64,000 nucleotides of DNA from Xanthocytophaga flava (lineage in GTDB: Bacteria > Bacteroidota > Bacteroidia > Cytophagales > 172606-1). Of the stretch, positions 37,731 to 47,149 are shown in pieces; the stretch's first letter is position 1; every line of letters begins with the position of its first letter. The notes under the pieces are model-generated. The model was not told where the DNA came from. It saw only the letters and a program-made list of their open reading frames with translations, and made no database searches. The stretch is from NCBI GenBank assembly GCA_030068525.1, contig JASJOS010000011.1, positions 186,001 to 250,000 of the forward strand. The letters are read 5' to 3'. The position numbers and the translations under genes are program-made.

Positions 37731-40700
37731 CTAACGTTTCATAACAGTCTCTTCGAAGTTGATTAGCGTAGTAGCCACCATGCTACATGCTGCCAGTTCA
37801 GGTACATTGAGTGCCTTATTTACAGGATATTCACCTGTGCTTAGCAAACTGAGTGCACGCTGTGGCTGTTTTTGAAAATCGGCCAGTTCTTCAGCATATA
37901 GTTTATTCAGCAAGTTAAGTTCTTTGTCTCGTGGGTGTCGGCCTACCAATGCTTTAAACGCAAAAGAGATACGTTGCTCTGGTGTGTTTCCGCCTTCTTT
38001 CATCATCCGTTCACCCAGTAAGCGGGATGCTTCCATATATTGCGGATCATTCATCAGAATCAGAGCCTGTAAGGGTGTACTGGTTTTCTGACGCCGAACT
38101 ACACAGAAATACCGGTCTGGTACATCAAAAGTGAGCATAGAGGGTGGAGGAGAGCTCCGTTTCCAGACGGTATACAGACTCCTGCGGTACAAATCTTCGC
38201 CATGGCTTTGGGTATAACTGGTCGCATTACGTGTGGCTAGTGCTTCCCATATTCCTGCTGGCTGATAAGGATATACACTAGGACCGCCAATTTTCCGGGT
38301 CAGCAGCCCACTGGCTGCTAGTATTTTATCCCGAATTACCTCTGCGGACAACCGATAACTTGGCGCTCTGCTTAATAATGTGTTATCCGGATCAATTTCC
38401 TGACTGATTTTAGATGCCAAAGAAGACTGTCTGTATGTGGCAGACATCACCATCTTTTTATGAAGCGCTTTGGCATTCCAGCCGGATTCCCGGAAATAGA
38501 CTGCCAGCCAGTCCAGCAGTTCGGGATGTGTTGGTAAAGCACCCTGATTGCCAAAGTCTTCAATTGTAGAAACTAACCCTTTACCAAAATACATAGCCCA
38601 GAATCTGTTTACCATGACACGTGAAAACAACGGGTTCTTTTTATCGAGTAACCAACGTGCCAACCCCAATCGATTAGCCGGATATTGGGTACTGTCATAT
38701 GCCAGAACGGTAGCGGGCGTATGAGGGCTAAGTGGTTCCTTCATTGGAGCATCATAAGCACCTCTGGCCAGAATAAATGTTTTGCGCTTTTGATTAGCAG
38801 GTAACTCACTCATGGTCATCACCTCAGGAATGTCTGTAAGTAATACTGTTTCCTGAAGCCGCAATTGACTTAGCTTTTGTTGGTATGAAGCAAAGGATTC
38901 ATCTATGTTCCATAAATAATAGTCAAATAATGCCTCCTGTTGTTTGGGTGTACGTTTTTCTATAGGAGTAGCGACAATTTGATAAAGTGCATTTGTCCCT
39001 GTTGCCAGCTTGGTTATCTCTGGCTGAGTAAGCTTTCGTTTGTAAATAAGTAGTTCATCAACCTGAATGTCAGCTATAGTCCCACGCATATTTTTGCCAA
39101 TCTCAAAAGGCATATAGGACCAGTTGCTGTTATGCGGACCATGCAGAATACTTTTGGTAAGATGATCAGTAATAACTTGTGTAGTTGCTTGTTTGCCATT
39201 GATATACAAGCTTATCCCTTCGGCTTTTGCACTGCCATCATAGGTTAGTAAAATGTTTGTCCACTGATTTACGCCAACTCTTTCCTGTGTACGGATTTCA
39301 ATGCAGTTGGCAGGCCATACATAACTGAATATAGTAGTTAATGTTCCGTCGGCATTAAGTGATACATCATATCCTCGAAATCCTTCAAATTCTCCGTTGT
39401 TCCGGTTAAAGATTGGACCTTTGATCCCTTTTTTGAGTACATTAACCCATAAACTGACTGAAAAAGGCCGGTTTCGTTCAAAATTCAAACCCGTATAATA
39501 GCGTTTTTTAGGGTCTGGCTGAAGATCTATTTTGCCAGCCAGATCAATACCACAGTCTCCTATTAATTGTCTGGCTGTCCCAAACTTTCCGTTTACTTGC
39601 CTGGGTCGTTTATCTTTGTCTCCCGAACTATACGCCTTTAGATCAGTTTTGACTTCGTTTGTATACGTTGAGTCTGTCCCTGTATCAAAAGAAACATGTG
39701 CCAGTAAGTCTTTGGTGTGTATATCTGGTAGCTTCGAAATGGTTGATAACTGAGATTGCCAGGCTTGAAAAGCTGTTTTATATGTAGGTTGGTTGGGATT
39801 TGCTTTTTCAAGCAGAGGAACCATTTGTTTACGAATAGCTTCCAGTTCTGCACTCACTTCTTTATCAGGAAGTAAGATAGAAGGTGATGCTTCACCATTG
39901 TAAGGAATGATGCCACTTTCCTTATTCTGATTAAAGAAGGCAAACAGCGAATAATAATCTTTTTGCGAAATCGGATCATACTTATGATCATGGCACCGGG
40001 CACACTCTATCGTTAATCCCAGAAAGGCTTTTCCAAACGTATTCGCTCTATCTGCTACATATTCGGTTCTGTATTCCTCATCAATAATACCCCCTTCCTG
40101 ACTCTGAGGATGATTTCTGTTAAAAGAGGTAGCGATAAGCTTATCCTGATCCGGGTTGGGAAGTAAATCTCCTGCCAGTTGCCAGGTAACGAATCGGTCA
40201 AACGAAAGATTGTGATTAAATGCTCGTATGACCCAGTCTCTATATGGGAAAGAGTTTCGCATGCCATCATCCTGATACCCGTGTGTGTCGGCATACCGGG
40301 CCAGATCCAGCCAGTCAGATGCCATCCGTTCGCCATAATGAGGAGACGCAAGTAAGCGATTCACTACTTTCTCATAAGCGTGTATGGAAGTATCCGCTAA
40401 AAATGCATCAATTTCAGAAGGAGTAGGGGGGAGGCCGGTCAAGTCCAGTGATACACGTCGTAAAAGTGTTTCTTTGTCTGCTTCAGGAGCAGGTGTAAGC
40501 TTTTTTTCTTCAAGCTTCCTTGCTACAAAAAAATCAATTTCGGTAACAGGCCAGTTTTTTACCTTGATATCTGGAAGAGGTGTTTTAGCTGGTGGAATTA
40601 ATGACCAATGTGTTTTGTATTCGGCACCTTGTTTGATCCATTTAACAATCAGTGCTTTCTCTTCCTCATTTAGAGACAGGTGAGATTCTGGAGTAGGCAT

Positions 40701-41048
40701 CATAAACTTGGGATCATTGGATAAGATCCTGTTTACTACCTCGCTCTCCGACAGATTACCTGGTACAATGGCATGTTTACCCTTATTTTCAGGTAACTCA
40801 CTGAATGCACCATCTGGTGTGTCCAATCGCAAACCTGCCTTTTGTTTGTTCTTGTCTGGTCCATGACAGGCAAAGCAGCGATCCGACAACAATGGTTTGA
40901 CATGCAGATTATAATCAACCTTATCTGGTAAAGTATTGTAGGCTGTTTCAATCTCCTTAGGAACAGATTCTGTACAGGATGCCACGAGTAGCATACCTAT
41001 CAAGCCAATACCATACCAGATAGAGCCTATCCAACGATTGGTTCTCAT
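37731..41048 (-). CDS. Planctomycete-type cytochrome c protein with DUF1549, LamG and DUF1553 domains
   Basis: The 1105-residue lipoprotein (LLVASC, Cys25) begins with a planctomycete-type cytochrome c domain, CxxCH at Cys58-Cys61-His62 (SDRCFACHGPDKNKQ). DUF1549 follows (about 160-360; WLDLARYADTHGYQDDGMRN), then a LamG/concanavalin-like sugar-binding insert (about 445-680) and DUF1553 (about 790-1045; PANRLGLARWLLDKKNPLFS, LLSRAPSYRLSAEVIRD). It is the first gene of an operon with DUF1501. The pair likely acts in the periplasm on a carbohydrate or sulfated compound, with electron transfer through the haem; this is inference from architecture. Length is typical. Confidence 0.9.
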   Translation of the reverse strand: MRTNRWIGSIWYGIGLIGMLLVASCTESVPKEIETAYNTLPDKVDYNLHVKPLLSDRCFACHGPDKNKQKAGLRLDTPDGAFSELPENKGKHAIVPGNLSESEVVNRILSNDPKFMMPTPESHLSLNEEEKALIVKWIKQGAEYKTHWSLIPPAKTPLPDIKVKNWPVTEIDFFVARKLEEKKLTPAPEADKETLLRRVSLDLTGLPPTPSEIDAFLADTSIHAYEKVVNRLLASPHYGERMASDWLDLARYADTHGYQDDGMRNSFPYRDWVIRAFNHNLSFDRFVTWQLAGDLLPNPDQDKLIATSFNRNHPQSQEGGIIDEEYRTEYVADRANTFGKAFLGLTIECARCHDHKYDPISQKDYYSLFAFFNQNKESGIIPYNGEASPSILLPDKEVSAELEAIRKQMVPLLEKANPNQPTYKTAFQAWQSQLSTISKLPDIHTKDLLAHVSFDTGTDSTYTNEVKTDLKAYSSGDKDKRPRQVNGKFGTARQLIGDCGIDLAGKIDLQPDPKKRYYTGLNFERNRPFSVSLWVNVLKKGIKGPIFNRNNGEFEGFRGYDVSLNADGTLTTIFSYVWPANCIEIRTQERVGVNQWTNILLTYDGSAKAEGISLYINGKQATTQVITDHLTKSILHGPHNSNWSYMPFEIGKNMRGTIADIQVDELLIYKRKLTQPEITKLATGTNALYQIVATPIEKRTPKQQEALFDYYLWNIDESFASYQQKLSQLRLQETVLLTDIPEVMTMSELPANQKRKTFILARGAYDAPMKEPLSPHTPATVLAYDSTQYPANRLGLARWLLDKKNPLFSRVMVNRFWAMYFGKGLVSTIEDFGNQGALPTHPELLDWLAVYFRESGWNAKALHKKMVMSATYRQSSLASKISQEIDPDNTLLSRAPSYRLSAEVIRDKILAASGLLTRKIGGPSVYPYQPAGIWEALATRNATSYTQSHGEDLYRRSLYTVWKRSSPPPSMLTFDVPDRYFCVVRRQKTSTPLQALILMNDPQYMEASRLLGERMMKEGGNTPEQRISFAFKALVGRHPRDKELNLLNKLYAEELADFQKQPQRALSLLSTGEYPVNKALNVPELAACSMVATTLINFEETVMKR

Positions 41049-41437
41049 ATACTAGAGTTGCTTATATGATATTACCAAATTTACTAAAGAGTTATGTATT
41101 ATACGATTAAAAAATAGTATTATTTGTGGTGTATTGGATGTTTGCAAAGAATTTAGTATCTTTTTTGAGGTAGATCCATATTTAGTTGTTGCATGGTCTT
41201 CTTTACAAAAGATTTCCCTAAAACAAGGTGTCTGATAGAAATGTCAAGCAGAAAGCTGTCATACAGTCACAGATCTGTATATTTGCGCTGCTTTTGGAAA
41301 TAAGGCTATAAAGTTTTAACAGAACTAAGATGCTTAGAGCATATTGTGCAGAGAGATGGCTGTGATGTTTAGAGGATGTTTACCTCCGAGGACGATAATT
41401 GTAATTTACTGTAGAGAGTGTGTATGATACTTAATTT
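41049..41437. promoter_or_regulatory. Divergent region with a -7 box for the DUF1553 operon
   Basis: On the minus strand TAAATTTG (41083-41076), an exact TAnnTTTG, lies 27 bp before the ATG at 41048. The remaining 389-bp gap up to batD shows no gene and no clear plus-strand promoter. Confidence 0.5.
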
Positions 41438-42871
41438 ATGCGTTTGTTAAAATTTATTCTGTGCCTTATAGCGGGTTTGTTTCCTTTGATGGTGATTGCA
41501 CAGGAGAGTACAGTAGAGCTGGGATCTAAAACTATTGCTTGGGATGAGCCTTTTGCTATAACATTGATCATTAAAAATACACAGCAGCCTAATGTATACT
41601 CTTCTTTCCCGGAAATTAAAGGATTTCGTAAACGGGACATAGTACTGGTAACAAGCAAGGAAACTGTTGCAGGAAAAAGTCTGACTGTTCAGCGTATTAC
41701 CCAGAATTACATGGCAGAGAAGCAGGGTAGTTTTGTGTTGAATGATTTTGTCATGACTGTCAACGAAAAAGAAGTTGAGGTAAAAGGAATCACTATATCA
41801 GTAACCGCACCTATAAATCCCAACTACGAGTTACTGCAGGATAGTACACTGGCAAAAGAGATTTCTTCTGTGGCGACAGAATACGCCAATGTAAAAGACA
41901 ATGCCTTTCTGGCTTTAAGTATTGACAAAGAGCAAGTATATGTGGGGGAAGGGTTTACTGTTTCACTGGCTATCTATATTGCAGATAATAATCCAATAGA
42001 ACTGGTTGCCTATAAAACAGGCGAGCAACTGATTGATATACTAAAAAAGATAAAGCCAAAAAATTGCTGGGAGGAAGATTTTCGGATACGGGAATTCCAA
42101 TCGTTTCCAGTGACAATAAAAAAGCGGAAATACACCCAGTACAAAATCTACCAGGCAACATTTTATCCTTTTAATACGGATACAGTACGGTTTGGGCAGG
42201 TAGGATTAACCATGCTGGCAAAAAAGACAGGCAATAAGAAAGAAAATCAGCAGACGTTTTATTCCTATCCCAAAGAAGTCACTGTCAAAGAGTTGCCTCC
42301 ACATCCTTTGCAAAAAGGGATTGCTGTAGGTAAGTTTGAAATGGAAGAGGCTATCAGTCAACGCTATCCCAGAACAGGGAAAGGATTTTATTATCAGTTT
42401 AAAATAAAAGGAGAAGGCAATTTTTCAGCAGTAAATGTTCCCTCGCCTGCTTCCAATGCTGTATTTGACTTTTTTCCTCCTGAGAGTAAGCTGAGCCTGA
42501 ACCTGACAGGACGCAAGGTAGTAGGAGATAAAGTTTTTCAGATATATGCCTTACCTAAGGAGCCTGGTGTGTATAATTGGCGGGATTACTTCCAGTGGAT
42601 TTATTTTAATATAGAAAAGAAAGACTATGATACTTTACGATCCCAATTAACACTGGATATCAAAGGGGAGAGTCTGCGAAATCTGAGTATTTCTTCCAGT
42701 GATCTGGGAGGAATATATGATCGTATGAATACAGAAAATAATGAACTGTATCCACTCGATTCAAAAGATAGAGTGCGATGGAGTGCAAATATTTTGATAG
42801 GAGTGATGATGGGTATTACTTTGATTTTAATTTTGTGGCAGCAACAAAAGCCTGGAGGCAATAAATCCTAA
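41438..42871 (+). CDS. batD: BatD-like protein
   Basis: The 477-residue protein has a signal peptide (ending VIAQ). It contains Ig-like beta domains of the BatD/oxygen-tolerance family (STVELGSKTIAWDEPFAITLIIKN, SFPEIKGFRKRD, QRITQNYMAEKQGSF) and one C-terminal membrane helix (ILIGVMMGITLILILW). BatD is normally encoded with MoxR and the von Willebrand proteins BatA/BatB and BatC/E. None of these adjoins it here; gldD follows by 41 bp. It is thus a BatD homologue outside a complete Bat operon, and a gliding or envelope role cannot be excluded. Confidence 0.85.
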   Translation: MRLLKFILCLIAGLFPLMVIAQESTVELGSKTIAWDEPFAITLIIKNTQQPNVYSSFPEIKGFRKRDIVLVTSKETVAGKSLTVQRITQNYMAEKQGSFVLNDFVMTVNEKEVEVKGITISVTAPINPNYELLQDSTLAKEISSVATEYANVKDNAFLALSIDKEQVYVGEGFTVSLAIYIADNNPIELVAYKTGEQLIDILKKIKPKNCWEEDFRIREFQSFPVTIKKRKYTQYKIYQATFYPFNTDTVRFGQVGLTMLAKKTGNKKENQQTFYSYPKEVTVKELPPHPLQKGIAVGKFEMEEAISQRYPRTGKGFYYQFKIKGEGNFSAVNVPSPASNAVFDFFPPESKLSLNLTGRKVVGDKVFQIYALPKEPGVYNWRDYFQWIYFNIEKKDYDTLRSQLTLDIKGESLRNLSISSSDLGGIYDRMNTENNELYPLDSKDRVRWSANILIGVMMGITLILILWQQQKPGGNKS

Positions 42872-42912
42872 GTATTTATAGACTATATTCTCATTTTAGA
42901 TAGCATTTTTTC

Positions 42913-43512
42913 ATGGCACTTCGTTACAGGAACAGCATTCTGGTATTATTTATTGGTGGATTGGTTCTACTAGCATCCGCATGTGGTGGCGAACCGGATT
43001 ATGTTCCCAAACCTAAAGGATACAACCGGATAGATTTACCAGACCATGCCTATCAATCATTGGAAGGAAAGTATCCGTATCAGTTTGAATATTCCTCACA
43101 TGCTATTATTCGGCCTGATACATTTGCGACAGCTGAACCCTATTGGATTTTTATATACTATCCAGCATTGAAAGCTAATCTTCAGCTTACCTATAAATCG
43201 GTTGATGAGGATCCTGAAAAATTTCAGGAGTTGATTAATGATGCCTATCGTCTTGCCAATAAACACAATGTAAAGGCAGAGGCTATTGATGAATTTATAA
43301 TGAAAACCAAAGATGGCAAAACTGCCAATCTGTTTACTTTACAAGGAGAAGTACCCAGTCAGTTCCAGTTCTACATAACAGATACCACTACTCATTTTTT
43401 CAGAGGTGCATTGTATTTCAAAACGGCTACTAAAAATGATTCTCTGGCGCCCGTGATTGACTATATTAAGAAAGATGCCATGCATATGCTGAATACACTT
43501 AAGTGGAAATAG
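42913..43512 (+). CDS. gldD: Gliding motility lipoprotein GldD
   Basis: The 199-residue lipoprotein (LLASAC, Cys24) carries the family signature PDYVPKPKGYNRIDLPDHAYQ immediately after the lipobox, and continues with KYPYQFEYSSHAII and YWIFIYYPALKANLQLTYK. GldD is essential for gliding in Flavobacterium johnsoniae and occurs throughout gliding Bacteroidota. The downstream HFFRGALYFKTATKNDSLAP fits too. It is probably co-transcribed with batD. The start ATG at 42913 gives a standard lipoprotein signal. Confidence 0.92.
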   Translation: MALRYRNSILVLFIGGLVLLASACGGEPDYVPKPKGYNRIDLPDHAYQSLEGKYPYQFEYSSHAIIRPDTFATAEPYWIFIYYPALKANLQLTYKSVDEDPEKFQELINDAYRLANKHNVKAEAIDEFIMKTKDGKTANLFTLQGEVPSQFQFYITDTTTHFFRGALYFKTATKNDSLAPVIDYIKKDAMHMLNTLKWK

Positions 43513-43567
43513 AGCCTTACTGCTGGCTGGAGCCTTCAATATCCCCTATGCCAGACCGAATTGGGGA

Positions 43568-43590
43568 ATAGACCCTCAGCGAAGGTCTAT
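43568..43590. terminator. Short hairpin in the gldD / adenosyltransferase gap
   Basis: ATAGACC (43568-43574) pairs with GGTCTAT (43584-43590); the second arm overlaps the stop codon of the minus-strand gene. A TCCCC/GGGGA pairing lies just left of it. There is no T tract, so function as a terminator is uncertain. Confidence 0.35.
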
Positions 43591-44135
43591 TTGCGGGGTG
43601 TCCATTTTATTTCCTCTTTGTCCAATGCATGCGACATGTACCTGGACAAGACAAATAAGTAATCCGAAAGGCGATTCAGATAGATAATAATCAGATCTTC
43701 AACATATTCCCGTTCGCTTAAACGAATTACCTGGCGTTCGGTACGGCGGCAAACAGTTCGGGCAATGTGGCAGAAAGACACACCCTGATCCCCTCCCGGA
43801 AGTATAAAAGACCGAAGTTCGGGTAGTTGGGCATTCATTTTGTCTATCTCTGTTTCAAGCAAGGTTACATCTGTATCGAATAAGTCGGGTATACTCATTT
43901 TATTTTTTTCAGGATCTGCGGCTAAGGACGAGCCAATGGTAAACAATCGGTCCTGAATTGTCTTAAGTATATCAAGATGGATCGCATTGACCTTCTGGTC
44001 CCGAACAAGTCCTATGTGACTATTGAGTTCATCTACCATACCATAGGCCTCAATACGATCGTGAGACTTTAATACACGGGTACCACCAAGCAAAGAGGTA
44101 TATCCTTTGTCTCCGGTTTTGGTATAAATTTTCAT
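43587..44135 (-). CDS. Corrinoid adenosyltransferase (PduO type)
   Basis: The 182-residue enzyme transfers the adenosyl group of ATP to cob(I)alamin. PduO-type motifs are visible: the N-terminal ATP loop TKTGDKGYTSLLGG (residues 4-17), DELNSHIGLVRD and VCRRTERQVIRLSE with catalytic Arg and the conserved Glu. It is encoded alone; other cobalamin synthesis genes are outside the window, so it may serve salvage. It is convergent with gldD and divergent from an MscS channel. Identification is firm. Confidence 0.95.
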   Translation of the reverse strand: MKIYTKTGDKGYTSLLGGTRVLKSHDRIEAYGMVDELNSHIGLVRDQKVNAIHLDILKTIQDRLFTIGSSLAADPEKNKMSIPDLFDTDVTLLETEIDKMNAQLPELRSFILPGGDQGVSFCHIARTVCRRTERQVIRLSEREYVEDLIIIYLNRLSDYLFVLSRYMSHALDKEEIKWTPRK

Positions 44136-44233
44136 AGGTCTGGCAATAACAGAAACTAAAATGCGAGTATGGGAAATAGTCTACAAAATCATTTGTCAAA
44201 TGTATAGTAATAAAGTTAATACCTAACAATTCT

Positions 44234-45034
44234 ATGAACAGATCTCAGAGTAATGTATTGGGATTCCTTATGAATCTTCAAAAATATGTAGATGATGCCG
44301 TCAGTCTGGCTATACGGTATATTCCCCAACTTGTATTAGCCATTCTTGTACTCTTGATTGGCTTGTGGATTGCTAACCGGCTAACTGCTTTATTAGGAAA
44401 GGCTATGGAGCTTCGGGGAATAGATGTTTCCCTGCGTTCTTTTTTGAAAAGCTTACTGAATATCGGATTGAAAATTCTTCTTTTGTTCAGTGTAGCAGAT
44501 ATGATTGGCATTCACACCACCTCTTTTCTTGCAGTTTTGGGTGCTGCAGGTTTGGCCATCGGTTTAGCCTTACAGGGTAGTTTATCTAACTTTGCAGGGG
44601 GAGTGCTGATATTGATTCTGCATCCGTATCGTGTAGGAGATCTGATTACTGCACAGGGGCAGACTGGACGTGTAAAGGAGATTCAGATATTCAATACTAT
44701 TCTACTTACCGAAGATGGAAAGACCGTTATCTTACCTAATGGAGCTGTTTCAAACAGTACCATTATCAATCTTACTACTTCTGGTGCACATACCTTTACA
44801 GTTACATTGGATATAAATGCAAACAGTGATTTTGAAAAGGTTAAAGATAAGTTGCAATCCTTCATGAAAGCCGATGAAAGAATTACAGATTCCTGGGTGA
44901 CTATCTCAAAACTTACTCCAGCCGTGATGACAATTTCTGTTACGGGCACTACTGCTACAGACAACTCTGCTCTTATTCAAAGTGATTTACTGCTAAAAAT
45001 GAAGCAATGGATCAATGAGGAAAAAATCGCCTGA
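44234..45034 (+). CDS. Small-conductance mechanosensitive channel (MscS family)
   Basis: The 266-residue protein has three membrane helices (about 25-115) and the MscS beta-domain. The pore helix and its border are visible: LAVLGAAGLAIGLALQGSLSNFAGGVLILILHPYRVGD, followed by TEDGKTVILPNGAVSNSTIIN. It opens under membrane tension to release solutes on osmotic downshock. It has the size of E. coli MscS. The first ATG at 44234 starts MNRSQSN. No partner gene is evident. Confidence 0.94.
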   Translation: MNRSQSNVLGFLMNLQKYVDDAVSLAIRYIPQLVLAILVLLIGLWIANRLTALLGKAMELRGIDVSLRSFLKSLLNIGLKILLLFSVADMIGIHTTSFLAVLGAAGLAIGLALQGSLSNFAGGVLILILHPYRVGDLITAQGQTGRVKEIQIFNTILLTEDGKTVILPNGAVSNSTIINLTTSGAHTFTVTLDINANSDFEKVKDKLQSFMKADERITDSWVTISKLTPAVMTISVTGTTATDNSALIQSDLLLKMKQWINEEKIA

Positions 45035-45435
45035 TTTGTAGTTGAGTCCTGGCAAATTTTGAAAAAACTCTTTTTTCTGCTTGCTCCCCCTTCCTGTCCT
45101 TCTGAGAGAAACTTTTGACAAATAGTGCCTTGTTTGATTTCAGAGAGAAAAAAATCTCCAAATCCAAAGGCCGTCGGTCTTGCCACGCCTGTCCCGACAA
45201 AGGCGGGAAAGCCCTTTCAGAAAGATAGGGAGAAGACCTTTATTTATAGATCTCTTCTATAGGAAAGATGAAACAAGATGAGAGTTGACTTTGGGCCTTG
45301 TGGGTGAAATCATCGCTGGATTGAAGAGAAACCTCTATAATGCGGTAAGTTTGAAATGATTATTCTATAAATACAGAGGCTACACTCTTTTGAAAAGTGT
45401 AGCCTCTGTTCTTTTCTAATTTCAAATACTATAGA
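45035..45435. other. Intergenic region between mscS-like gene and guaB
   Basis: This 401-bp convergent gap has no supported gene, though minus-strand frames of 60-70 codons stay open through 45012-45200. It holds GC-richer patches (CGCCTGTCCCGACAAAGGCG around 45186-45205; GGGAAAGCCC) inside an AT-rich flank. The guaB-side 3' hairpin is at 45373-45409. Confidence 0.4.
45373..45409. terminator. 3'-end hairpin, copy (b) of a four-member family
   Basis: ACAGAGGCTACAC (45373-45385) pairs with GTGTAGCCTCTGT (45397-45409), a perfect 13-bp stem with centre TCTTTTGAAAA. It lies 27 nt beyond the guaB stop. A short T-rich stretch follows on the plus strand. Confidence 0.85.
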
Positions 45436-46905
45436 TTAACGACTATTGTAATTAGGTGCTTCACGCACAATCTGAATATCGTGAGGATGGCTTTCGCGTA
45501 CACCTGCAGCCGTAATTTTTACAAATTTGGCTTGTTGCAAAGCTTCAATATCCTTAGCCCCACAGTAGCCCATACCAGCCTTTAAGCCACCTACCATCTG
45601 ATAGATAACTTCAGAAGCAGTTCCTTTATAAGGTACACGGCCTACAATTCCTTCCGGAACCAGCTTTTTAATATCATCCTCTGCATCCTGGAAGTAACGA
45701 TCTTTCGATCCATCTTCCATCGCTTCCAGAGAACCCATACCACGATAGGTTTTGAATTTACGTCCTTCATACAACACTACTTCTCCCGGAGCTTCTTCGG
45801 TACCAGCCAGCATAGAGCCTACCATAATGCTGCTTGCTCCACCTGCTATAGCTTTTACCAGATCACCGGAGAAACGAATACCTCCGTCAGCAATAACAGG
45901 AACACCTGAACCCAGAATGGCTTTGGCAGATTCGTATACAGCAGATAGCTGAGGCATACCAATACCTGCAATGATACGGGTTGTACAGATACTACCTGGT
46001 CCAACACCTACCTTTACTGCATCGGCTCCTGCATCAACCAACGCTTTTGCTCCAGCTCCCGTCGCCACGTTTCCAACAATCACATCCAGTGAGAATCGGT
46101 TTTTCACGCTTTTCAATGCATCGATTACACCTTTGGAGTGACCATGAGCCGTATCAATACTTACTACATCCACACCTGCTTTAGCCAGTGCTTCAATACG
46201 GTCAAGCAGATCATGTGTCACACCAACAGCGGCTCCTACACGCAGACGGCCATACTCATCTTTACAAGCATTGGGATGGCTTTTGCGTTTCAGGATATCT
46301 TTGTAGGTAATCAAACCTTTGAGTGTGCCATTGTTATCTACAATCGGTAATTTCTCAATCTTATATTCCTGAAGTATATCTTCTGCTTTAGCCAGATCAA
46401 CACCTACCGGAGCGGTAATGATGTTTTCTTTTGTCATTACTTCAATGACAGGCTTTTGCATATCTTTTTGAAAACGCAGGTCACGGTTGGTTAAGATACC
46501 TACCAGCTTTCCGGAAGAATTAACTACAGGAATACCACCAATTTTGAAATCCCGCATGATACGGTGAGCATCGCCAAGGGTAGCATTTTCGTCGAGTGTG
46601 ATAGGATCTAGGATCATTCCACTTTCAGAACGTTTTACACGACGTACAGCATCCGCTTGTGCTTCAATGCTCATATTTTTATGAATGAATCCCAGTCCAC
46701 CTTCCTGTGCCATCGCGATTGCCATAGCGGATTCGGTAACTGTATCCATTGCAGCAGACACAATGGGTATATTCAGAAGAATGTTTCGCGTGAGACGGCT
46801 TTTTGTATCAGTATCGCGTGGAAGAACTTCAGAATAAGCAGGCAGAAGAAGCACATCATCATAAGTAAGTGCTTCGAACAAAAATTTAGAGGGATCTAAA
46901 GACAT
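45436..46905 (-). CDS. guaB: Inosine-5'-monophosphate dehydrogenase
   Basis: The 489-residue enzyme oxidises IMP to XMP with NAD, the first step to GMP. The start at ATG 46905 ([22 protein letters not shown]) is chosen; a TTG three codons upstream is also in frame. Order of features: N-terminal barrel half, two CBS domains (about 95-210; [25 protein letters not shown]), then the barrel with [21 protein letters not shown] carrying catalytic Cys307, and the flap [28 protein letters not shown]. All are as in bacterial GuaB. It has its own promoter and is followed by hairpin (b). Confidence 0.97.
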   Translation of the reverse strand: MSLDPSKFLFEALTYDDVLLLPAYSEVLPRDTDTKSRLTRNILLNIPIVSAAMDTVTESAMAIAMAQEGGLGFIHKNMSIEAQADAVRRVKRSESGMILDPITLDENATLGDAHRIMRDFKIGGIPVVNSSGKLVGILTNRDLRFQKDMQKPVIEVMTKENIITAPVGVDLAKAEDILQEYKIEKLPIVDNNGTLKGLITYKDILKRKSHPNACKDEYGRLRVGAAVGVTHDLLDRIEALAKAGVDVVSIDTAHGHSKGVIDALKSVKNRFSLDVIVGNVATGAGAKALVDAGADAVKVGVGPGSICTTRIIAGIGMPQLSAVYESAKAILGSGVPVIADGGIRFSGDLVKAIAGGASSIMVGSMLAGTEEAPGEVVLYEGRKFKTYRGMGSLEAMEDGSKDRYFQDAEDDIKKLVPEGIVGRVPYKGTASEVIYQMVGGLKAGMGYCGAKDIEALQQAKFVKITAAGVRESHPHDIQIVREAPNYNSR

Positions 46906-46921
46906 GGCAAACAACAGATTT

Positions 46922-46954
46922 TACGTAAGGTTATTTGCCGAACAAAACTACGTA
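46922..46954 (-). promoter_or_regulatory. guaB promoter flanked by two TACGTA palindromes
   Basis: TAGTTTTG (46950-46943 on the minus strand) is an exact TAnnTTTG. TACGTA occurs at 46922-46927 and 46949-46954, the second overlapping the box and the first in the leader. The spacing is 27 bp. An operator role is possible. Confidence 0.4.
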
Positions 46955-47120
46955 AACTTTTTCTGATAAAAAAATGAAGTTTTATTTCACATATCTTTTT
47001 ACCTCATTTTATCGTTTTAGGATATGTATTTTCTTTATAAATTCCTATTTGCCTGACTTTGTATGTACATAGTGATAAAAACTGTGTGTGTAAAAAAGGC
47101 AGCTGTATGTAAAAATACTA

Positions 47121-47128
47121 TATCTTTG
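47121..47128 (+). promoter_or_regulatory. -7 box for the PBP1A gene
   Basis: TATCTTTG is an exact TAnnTTTG and ends 21 bp before the GTG start at 47150, which supports that start. Confidence 0.5.
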
Positions 47129-47149
47129 AGTTTAAAAAAATAAATAGCT

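Noticed and set aside
45012-45200. Minus-strand 62-69 codon frames in the mscS/guaB gap
   Set aside because: Two overlapping frames are open at once, as expected for a GC-richer non-coding island; neither has a start context or a recognisable domain.
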